The notes beneath the pieces are model-generated. The model searched no databases and was not told the origin of the DNA. It saw only the letters and a list, made by a program, of their open reading frames with translations. From NCBI GenBank assembly GCA_014529385.2, contig CM043959.1, forward strand, positions 59,782,253 through 59,844,252: a stretch of 62,000 nucleotides of DNA. The letters run 5' to 3'. The position numbers were made by a program, and so were the translations under genes. Positions 54,348 to 62,000 of this stretch are shown in pieces (within the stretch, counting starts at the first letter, position 1; each line of letters opens with the position of its first letter). The stretch is from Adiantum capillus-veneris (Eukaryota; Streptophyta; Polypodiopsida; Polypodiales; Pteridaceae).

Positions 54348-54355
54348 CTTTTATA
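54348..54355 (-). promoter_or_regulatory. TATA box in 5' LTR of G2
   Basis: TATAAAAG within CACCTATAAAAGGGG on the element strand. The inferred start at about 54320 would place the two small ORFs and then gag in the mRNA. Confidence 0.7.
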
Positions 54356-55180
54356 GGTGAAGGGAACCCCCAAGGGTTTACACAAGAAGAGAGGAGCCAG
54401 TGTGAATAGGAATTGGAAAAGTTGGAAATGAGCTGCCCCTGCATGATGTGGGAAGACTGGGGTCCAGTATTTTGATCATATCTCCTCAACTGTGGCTCCA
54501 AATAAAAAAGTAAAAATATGAGCAAAAACTTCAGCTCATTATCTACGATTTTCATTTTAAAATCTTTTTCCAATTCGAATTGGAACCTTGTGTAAACAAT
54601 TCATCAAAATAGGGTCCATTTATGGCAGCAAAAGTCTTCATGTGGTCTCCTTAGCCTAGACTTTCATTTAATTCCAAAGGACACCTCATGCCATATGAAA
54701 GCATGACATTGCTCCTTGACAAAGTTTTGTAATCATGCTTGCAATAATGCATTAAAATAAGTGTATCTTTGCAATCATGTCACCTAGTGTCCCACTTGGA
54801 TTTGATTCTCTCCTAGTAGCTATTTAAAAAGAAATATAAGAAAAGTATAAAAAATACATAGAATATATATATATTGGAGTTTACCCTAGATATAGGATCT
54901 AGCTAGGGTGTGAGATGATAATGAAATAGTAGAAATAAAGAATCAATGCTTTTTGCCCCAAGTTAAAGAGGCGGAGCTATTGATGCTTTTCCCATAGTAT
55001 TTTCTGATGGTAAAGTAAGGATATGTTATCCTTGAGAAAAATAATAGGATGGGATAGAAGGCTTATTATTATACTTAAATATGCATATGTACACTATAGA
55101 AAATATAATTATGTATCTAAAAAAATACAAGATAGATCTTGTAACATGCGTTCCCACTATGTACGTGTCACAGCATGACA

Positions 55181-55456
55181 ACGGGAATCAAACATTCGTA
55201 ATTTTATTTTCGGTATTTGCAGAAGGAGTGTGTTTACATTGGCAACCACTACCACCCTACCAAACCAAATGTATTCCTATTCTATAAACCTCTTTTTCAA
55301 ATCCATGTCCCATATGATGATATCAACACTTTGTTGATAGATGACACACCCCATAAGGGCTTGCTGAATCCACCGGGCACCACTCTCTGCCCACCCTCAT
55401 TTGAAGATCATGAGCATGAATTTTATCTAGAGGACATTTTGATCCCTTATCTCTAG
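55181..55456 (+). pseudogene. FCP1/NIF-type phosphatase-like relic, second part
   Basis: Continues the domain cut at 45147. After a frame change near 55215 it reads QKECVYIGNHYHPTKP, FYKPLFQIHV, NTLLIDDTPHKGLLNPPGTT and ends YLEDILIPYL at TAG 55454-55456. The block [ST]N-TLL-[IV]-DD-[ST]-P-x-K-[AG]-L-x-NPP is a hallmark of plant FCP1/NIF-domain proteins and contains the second acidic pair of the HAD active site, intact here although the first-motif Asp is lost upstream. Confidence 0.75.
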
Positions 55457-55572
55457 AATTTTTATTTCAGCCCATTGATTGTTTTAGAGTTTGTACTCAC
55501 AAATACTCTCCAAAATGCTAGCTATCTAGATTATATGATTCTTTGTACTTCTCAATGTGGTGCCATGGAAAT

Positions 55573-55640
<68 letters not shown>

Positions 55641-56301
55641 ACATCAAAGTCTGCATATGTTGTTCAAAATATACAGTCATTACACTTCCAGCTAACAAAG
55701 GGATAGAGGTAGGGAGATAGATCTAATCTTACAATTGAAATAAAGATATAACCAAATTGTGGGAATCATCTCACACTTGAAACAAAAGATTTGGATTGTA
55801 AGAAACGTTGGAATGGAAGTCATGAATATAGATTCATTCAAGTTACATTGGCATGATATGGACTTGGCCAGTTAGTTCTCTACATGCAGACAATCTCTTT
55901 TTCCCTTCGTTGCATTACTTTCATCAATTAAGAAATAGAATTGTGAGGGTGTTATGGAATTGATATTTTGGTATTTACTGTAGCTCACAGGTGGAAAAGT
56001 CTTGATTGAGCTAGGCATATGTGAATGTATATATATTTTATGTACATTTTATTATTTAAGTGCTCTTTTATGAGCTTTGGCCATTTATGACCGGCCGGCC
56101 AGTTTGTACTCAAATTGACCATTCAAGAAATCTATAAATGAAATATGTGCAAGAGGAAAGTGGTGACTCTTGCACGGGGGGAGATTGCACCCGGTGTCCG
56201 TGTTGTTATTCTCTCCTCTCCTCTCTTCTCTCTCGTCGTGCCGACGTAGCACTCTGCTCTAGGAGGTGCGTCTACACGCACTCTCTCACACACTCTTGCT
56301 C

Positions 56302-56305
<4 letters not shown>
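55457..56305. other. Non-genic stretch with (TG)n(AG)n
   Basis: (TG)n at 55572-55597 runs directly into (AG)n to 55636. The rest shows no supported gene. Confidence 0.6.

Positions 56306-56366
<61 letters not shown>
56306..56366. repeat. (CT)n microsatellite
   Basis: 61 bp of CT. Confidence 0.97.
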
Positions 56367-56370
<4 letters not shown>

Positions 56371-56485
56371 GCGTATGGCTTTGATTCTGTGCTACCAGAC
56401 TCGTCAGGTATGCGGATTTGTCAGTTTTATGGTTGCAACCTGTTCTTTTGCTATTTTGCAGGGAACTCCACACCTCCGGCTGTAG

Positions 56486-56500
56486 CAGTAGTATCAGAGC
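56486..56500 (+). other. Possible degenerate copia primer binding site
   Basis: AGTATCAGAGCC resembles the TGGTATCAGAGC site at 8361 with one mismatch. Upstream CTGTAGCAG could be an LTR end, but I found no partner LTR in the window. Confidence 0.3.
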
Positions 56501-57368
56501 CAAGGTTATGCTCTTGGTAACACTCTTGAAGTGTACAATTTTCTCTTCGACAACATGGCTCTTCGTGCGATTGTGCACAAAAGCTAAGTACGGTTACATA
56601 GTTCTATTTTGTTTTATTCAATAAATTTAATTCCTTCTTGATGTTGTTTATTTATTACAAATTTCCGGATATGCTATTGACAGTACTTCTTCAATTTGTG
56701 ATGAGGGAAAGTGACATGAATCAAATAGTAATAATGATAATATCATAGGAAAACCTAACTAGCATTATTAGCATCATTATAAGTAATAGCAAGGCGCATA
56801 TGTGGATGTATGCAATTATATCAAAATTATTCAATTACATTGGAGATATATATGTAAGAATATGAAAATTCCAGTAGTAGGAGAAGAAGAAAATTTCATG
56901 TGTTTGGATCTATCCAACACTTCTTGTTCCCACATCAGCTCCGCCTTCCTCGCTACCTAGCTGTGGGACAAAGCTCCAAGAGACTTCCAAGATATTAATA
57001 ATAAAACATTTTTTAAAAAAATCTCAAAAGATCCATTCTTTGTCGTCTGCTACTTTGACAAATGAGTCTGGCTTGGCGATCGTAGGAGTCTGCCATAGCT
57101 TTGAGCTGCACATCGTGTGCTACTCCCATGAGAATTGTCAGTTGAGTCACTCCACAATTCTTGGTAAGCTACTGCCCCACGCTGCGCATACAGTTGCACA
57201 TCAATGATTCTCAACCACCACTGCCACTGTTAGTGGCAACCATCCTGAACCCTCCCTTCCTTTCTTTTTGCAACTTTTCCCCAATCTGATCTCACTTTTT
57301 ATTTTAAAATAAAAGCAGCTCCAACTCCTGTGGTGTATGCACACATCCATAGCCAGTACGAAATCAAA

Positions 57369-57371
<3 letters not shown>
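56501..57371. other. Non-genic stretch
   Basis: AT-rich; nothing recognised. Confidence 0.5.

Positions 57372-57445
<74 letters not shown>
57372..57445. repeat. (CT)n microsatellite
   Basis: 74 bp of CT. Confidence 0.97.
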
Positions 57446-57448
<3 letters not shown>

Positions 57449-58102
57449 CTGGCATCTCTCTCTTTTGATGAAAACCATCCACAGTTCTCTCTTAAGTTAA
57501 CCACCCCTGAACCCCTTCTGATCACTCCCTCACTTAAGCTAGCTGGCTACTGTGTACGACACCTCTTACTATCACATGCAGCCGCTGTTTTTCAATGGTT
57601 CACATCTGCACTAACTATGGGGCGGTCCATCTTTGCGAGAGCAAACAGCTACTCCAGTGCATGGCTGGCTACTCCAGTGTGTGACCAGCTGCAGTGCATG
57701 GCCAACCACATGATCGACTGTTGTCTGCACCACATCTTTATCAACCAACCCCATCATTACATCCAACCCTCTCTCTCTTGCTATCCGCATGCTCACACGT
57801 CTGCAACTTTGCCAACTAACTACATGCATACACATGTCATGGCGCAGTTTCTCACCCACCAACCTACTTTTTTTCCAACAGCCAAAAACTCATTGATCCA
57901 CCTCTCTCTCGGCCAGTTACTACCACGAGTTGCGCATGCATCTCTTTCTCTCTATCCCATGTTAGGTACACATGCATACACTCCTGCAACCCCTGAATGA
58001 CATGCAAAGCTGGTTAGCCCCTGCGTCATTTTTCTACTCAATTGCAGATATCCACCAGGACCATCCAGTAAAACTCCCTCTCTCTCTATATCAAGCATGC
58101 AA
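57446..58102. other. Non-genic stretch
   Basis: An open plus-strand frame at 57617-58000 is rich in His, Thr, Leu and Ser and has no domain. The local GGCTACTCCAGTG...GTGCATGGC duplication (about 57648-57705) shows it is repeat-derived. I do not call it a gene. Confidence 0.4.
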
Positions 58103-58112
58103 CTCTCTCTCT

Positions 58113-58150
<38 letters not shown>
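58103..58150. repeat. (CT)n microsatellite, imperfect
   Basis: CT run with CCCTCCCT interruptions near 58111. Confidence 0.95.
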
Positions 58151-58153
<3 letters not shown>

Positions 58154-58860
58154 GGCCATCATCTCTCTCGTAGGGGCGCACTCGAGAAAGGAAATGTAGT
58201 GAGTAGGTTGAAACGTGCTCTCCAGAAACAATCTCGGAGAAATTGCCTTCGTACTTGACCTGTATAACTTCCAATCCCAAGCCACACAACCTCTTTGCAT
58301 AGATAGCACTAATACATTCATTAATCCCCGGAGTTTCCAGCAAACCTCTTTCACTACAGTGTTTCTGCAGTCTCAGATAATTATCTCTTGCAAGGTTATA
58401 GGGAGAGCAAGGTCATCACTTAAGGCACATAGAATATCAACGATGCAGCACAAATAGACATCTTGATGCTTGCTTATCAGCTCCTTAGCAATTTTTTACC
58501 AGTGAGTCACAATGAAGCATCTCACATTCTGGGGTGATCCTGCCATAGCGCCGCTGACAATTCGGCAAGACGCTGGTCTCTCATTTCCTGCAGGAAACCT
58601 TTGAGCGATTGAAGAGGTACTGCATTTCCAAGGATATTACTACAAATGGGCCCAAGGCGAGGCGCGATAATCCGTCGTCAGCAGCAAGTACGGCTGAAGC
58701 CGCATTAATATTTGGCCCGTGCTCAATATCATACTGAGAAAGTTGAAGGGAATGGATAATGAGGGGGGATTGGCAGAAAGGATCCAAGGCCTGGGAGAGA
58801 TGGGGCTGTGTGTAGATGCGGAAGATGAAATTCTGAGGGAATGAGGAATTGGTCTACTCC
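58151..58860. other. Non-genic stretch
   Basis: No gene recognised; frames are short. Confidence 0.5.
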
Positions 58861-59260
58861 AACAATTTTAGTCAGTCTTTCACTTTACTTCATTATAATT
58901 TTTGTACCCAAGCATTGTATTAGATCCATAAGGGTTGTATCAGTTGATCCCATAGGCCTTTGGAAGACGACATTACATTTCATTTCTCTCACTCTCTCTT
59001 ACCCTTCCAATTGACACCTTATTGCGGCAGACATTGACAAAGCTCTTCAACAACAACTAGTACAATACTTTCTCAGCCAACATCAGATGTCAGGCATCCT
59101 AGGACATTGACGACGACAATGATTTTAGTCTATTTTTTGTATTAGATCCACAAGGATTTTCTCACTTTGTTTTTGTAGGTAATTTTGGCTTTTTAAAGAC
59201 GGTTACTATATAACATTTCATTTCATTTCTCTCTCTCTTCACAACCCCCCACCACCCCCT
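58861..59260. repeat. Diverged tandem duplication
   Basis: 58863-59010 and 59125-59260 share TTTTAGTC, TATTAGATCCA-AAGG, TTTGG-[AT]GAC and ACATTTCATTTC(T)CTC in the same order, about 240 bp apart. Confidence 0.5.
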
Positions 59261-60895
59261 ACTATTATGTTCTGATAATTGATGTCAATCATGTTATATT
59301 TTTTTGACAATTATGCAATGTAATAATCCACTAATTGCATTAAAAATATATGTATATTTATATAATTAATAATAATAATAAACAAAATACATTAGAGAAC
59401 ATGCATCTACCTGGTACCTAAACAATGCAAAAGGCATGGCTCATATATAATTTGGACGCTAGTGTCATACACTAACCACCCTCAGAATTGCAGCTTATCC
59501 AGAGCAACTTTGCTCATTCTAATTGAAAATGGCCACTGAGTTGAAAGCAGTTTTTTGATGAAACGTTCAACCAAAAGTAAGTGCTTCAAAATTGTCTGAG
59601 CACAAGCTGCCGTGCACCTACTCATACACTTGATAAGTTCTTGTTATTTGTGAATCTTCCTAAATCTTAATTACACAAACTCTTTGTGCATTATATTTTC
59701 ACTTTTAATACCAATGGTAAGCATATATATCACACATTCATGTCAACTTCTCATTGTTCACATGGCATGTCCCCTGTATGTCTATCACGATGATTGTTCC
59801 CATTTCGTACAAATTCTCTCCCGAATTATCAGTTTTACAATAAATAGACTCCAAATATTTCGGCTTTTGGCCACATAAATTTAGTGTATGATTAGATTAT
59901 TGTTGAATTTAGCACAAAGTTGTTTTTAATGCTTGTTTTTGAGAAAATTAATAGTGATTTGATAAATTAATATTTATTGTAATGGAATTTGCCTATTCAA
60001 TGTGAGAGTAGCGGAATTTAATGAGAGTACTTTCAAGAAATGATTTTGTGAGCATAGCGGGTTGACATAATTGAAGATAGCAACATAATCATAGCAATTA
60101 GTTAACTTGGCATAGACAATAACTTTTGCAAGAGAGAGAGTTTAGAGAACATGACAACAGTTGAGGACCGGATTTATGTGGAGCTGGTCCCCCCTCCAAT
60201 AGGCATTTGTATTATGATTTCTCCCATAAAGAGAGACTTGTTACAATACATTCTTTGTGTTCCTTGTGACCTAGGTGAAGCAATGAAGATGGAAAGCTTC
60301 ATGCATCACCATCATAGCATAACCTAAACTTGAAGAAAGCTTTAACTATACCAAGCCTCAGTCCCAAGACCTCAAACACCTTCGAAGGTGGAAAGAGCTA
60401 GCAGGGAATGAGGGTAGGGAAGAGGAAGAAGAAACATTTCATACGAGAAAGAGCTAGTTCCTCACTTATCATAACTCTTGTGCTAGCATACATAATAGCA
60501 TAGTAATGAAGAAGAAATAGATGGCAAGCTCAAGCATTGAAGCATGGCTCTTGGATGGATTTGCACTCTAGAGCCAAGAGTGTTGGTGTAGGCTCTCAAC
60601 CTCTACTTGCTTGGAGAAGGAGAGGGAGCTCTTGCACTTTGCATAGTACACAATGAGAGTGCTTGTGAGTGTGTGAGGGTGGGTATACCCCCTAAGCACC
60701 CCCCTAGCTTGCTTGGGTCGACCCCCCCTTGTAGCTCATGCTTGAAGCTCATTGGACCCCTCCAGGCCTAGCCAATCACAAGCAGAGGCCATTACAAGCA
60801 ACAGGGATAGCCTTAGGACAAGTGTCCCCCTTTCCCCTTTGAGAGAGAGGACTTGATAAATGCAAAAACAATTAGATAATTCAAGTAATTTATCA
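59261..60895. other. Non-genic AT-rich stretch
   Basis: No gene or element recognised. An AATAAT run lies at about 59365-59380. Confidence 0.5.
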
Positions 60896-61290
60896 TTGGA
60901 CCCCTTTGAATCCTAGCCGATAGGCTTCAAGCAACACATGAAGGTAACATGGGTAGGGACCTGACATGTGTCCTTGCTGTCTCTTCAAGCTGGGGCTTCC
61001 CTTGTGAGTGTGAGTGTGTGTTGTCTCTCTAATCCCTAGGAAAAGGGATCGCCCCCCCTCTTGTAGGGATGCTTTTGACTTTAGGAGCTCAAGCATCTTA
61101 GTCATCAAGCATGACAAAGCACTTGGACTAGGGGGTATTCCCACAAGCATCTCAGGCAAGCATGCCAAGGCACCTCAAGCACCTTAATCAAACGGCAAGT
61201 CAAGCACCTCAAGCATCTTAATCAAGCACCTCAAGCAGGACAACACCTCAAGCATGACAAGCACCTCAAGCAGGACAAACACCTCGAGCT
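60896..61290. repeat. Minisatellite based on CAAGCACCTCAAGCA
   Basis: From about 61130 the unit AAGCACCTCAAGCA recurs with spacers (TCTTAATC, GGACAA, TGACAA) at 15-30 bp spacing. Before it, 60896-60990 (TTGGACCCCTTTG...GACATGTGTCC) is a diverged copy of 60752-60830 (TTGGACCCCTCC...GACAAGTGTCC). Confidence 0.65.
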
Positions 61291-62000
61291 TGGGCCGGGT
61301 TCCCACCTCAAGCTCAGTCCTAGCTTACCTAAGGTCAAAGGACTTTTACACACATTATTGGAGGTCCTCAATGAATCTAACCCTAAGGTCTTATGCTCCA
61401 TTGGTTAGCCTTGCTCTTGATAGACCATCTCCCATTTGGGCCCCTTTAGTATTGGCCCCATGTTGAGATAGATCTATAAGCACATATCTATATCTTAACA
61501 CTTGTTCCCGTTTATTCTCCCACATTAAGTGATCAATTTAATATGAGAAAATCATTTGGGTTGGTTAGATATTAGATTTTATGACATTACCTCTCTCTTG
61601 AAATCATAGTCGTCCTCGACTATGAGGTAGAAGAGATAATGGCTTAGTCATTAGTCAATCGTACTTAGCGGGTAGAGGATCCCTTTTTTACCCTACAACA
61701 TCTTTCCAAGATGGATGACTAATCCATTTGGTGCTTGGGAGACATAGCTGCCGCAAGCATGTCTGCTCTTTAGTCCATTTCATTCTCCCAAAGTAGAGTG
61801 ACAAATTCTACTTGGTGTTTGAGAGACGTCGTCATCACAAACATGATTCTAAGCATGCATACTAGTTAAATTTGTGCACAATTAAAAAGAGGACTAGTCA
61901 TATAAGACAAAAACATGAGTCATTTAAAAGAAATTTGTACATTTGCTTACTCTAATGTAGCATTGTAAGCATTGACAAGGTTCATACTATCCTTAAGTTG
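61291..62000. other. Non-genic end of window
   Basis: Nothing recognised. CTTGAAATCATAGTCGTCC and CGACTATGAGG form a short imperfect palindrome near 61598-61627. An element may continue beyond the window. Confidence 0.4.

Larger units (their letters stand above)
45148..55180 (-). mobile_element. Young Ty3/gypsy LTR retrotransposon G2
   Basis: A minus-strand element with LTRs of exactly equal length (2010 bp) at 53171-55180 (5') and 45148-47157 (3'), differing by only scattered substitutions, so it is recent. Flanks ACGG (45144-45147 and 55181-55184) form a 4-bp target duplication, extendable to AACGG if a terminal base is shared. Inside are gag, protease, a linker, RT, RNase H and integrase, plus two small ORFs in each LTR. 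Pol is intact over more than 990 codons. Confidence 0.95.
53171..55180 (-). repeat. 5' LTR of G2
   Basis: On the element strand it begins TGTCATGCTGTGACACG and ends CTCGACA. TGGTGAACTTGACGCG, a possible primer binding site, follows after about seven bases. Confidence 0.95.

Noticed and set aside
43641-55456. An intact Ulp1 or FCP1 gene with gypsy elements as long introns
   Set aside because: Several in-frame stops, frame changes and loss of catalytic residues in both domains make function unlikely.
57617-58000. 127-codon open frame as a gene
   Set aside because: Low-complexity composition, local duplications and no domain.
1-62000. tRNA, rRNA or CRISPR arrays
   Set aside because: I saw no cloverleaf, no rRNA landmarks and no regularly spaced direct repeats with unique spacers. 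The repeats are microsatellites, LTRs and minisatellites.

Overview
The window looks like nuclear DNA of a land plant with a large, retrotransposon-rich genome. I see no intact ordinary host gene. The evidence is a Ty1/copia element with an initiator-Met-type primer binding site, a Ty3/gypsy element with a second RNase H domain as in plant Tat elements, a LINE, and very long (AG/CT)n tracts. A fern or other non-angiosperm would fit, but the sequence alone does not prove it.

Layout. 1-7007: AT-rich DNA with microsatellites, a diverged direct-repeat pair (2463-3107 and 5913-7007), a stop-ridden minus-strand frame (3457-4275) and a nested palindromic repeat (4691-4861). 7008-22408: a four-layer nest. 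A minus-strand copia relic (A) is split by a plus-strand copia element (B, 7637-20787). The gag of B is split in turn by a Penelope-like element (about 8786-11000) and by a non-autonomous LTR element (11453-16675) that carries gag, protease and a foreign ORF but no reverse transcriptase or integrase. 22409-27300: two convergent, decayed, unidentified ORF groups. 27300-28430: long CT/AG tracts, including a roughly 280-bp tandem duplication.

28414-33039: a nearly intact minus-strand LINE lying exactly between two (GA)n tracts. Its ORF1 and ORF2 share one frame across a single TAG. 33984-34400: a histone-H3-fold sequence with centromeric-H3-like features and one nonsense codon. 34990-43640: a plus-strand gypsy element (G1) with 1.1-kb LTRs and two RNase H domains. 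45148-55180: a young minus-strand gypsy element (G2) with two 2010-bp LTRs and a textbook -1 frameshift signal. G1 and G2 both inserted into one decayed gene region with an Ulp1/C48-peptidase-like part (43641-44170) and an FCP1/NIF-phosphatase-like part (44917-45147, resumed at 55181-55456). 55457-62000: microsatellites, weak duplications and a minisatellite, with no gene I can support.

Most notable. A roughly 72-aa small protein is encoded just upstream of gag in both G1 and G2, with 38 of 72 residues identical and no gap. In G2 it is followed by a 70-aa paralogue with a 4-base ATGA overlap, and the pair lies inside the LTR. Other leads are the -1 frameshift cassette of G2, the microsatellite-embedded LINE with its in-frame TAG between ORFs, and the CENH3-like relic.
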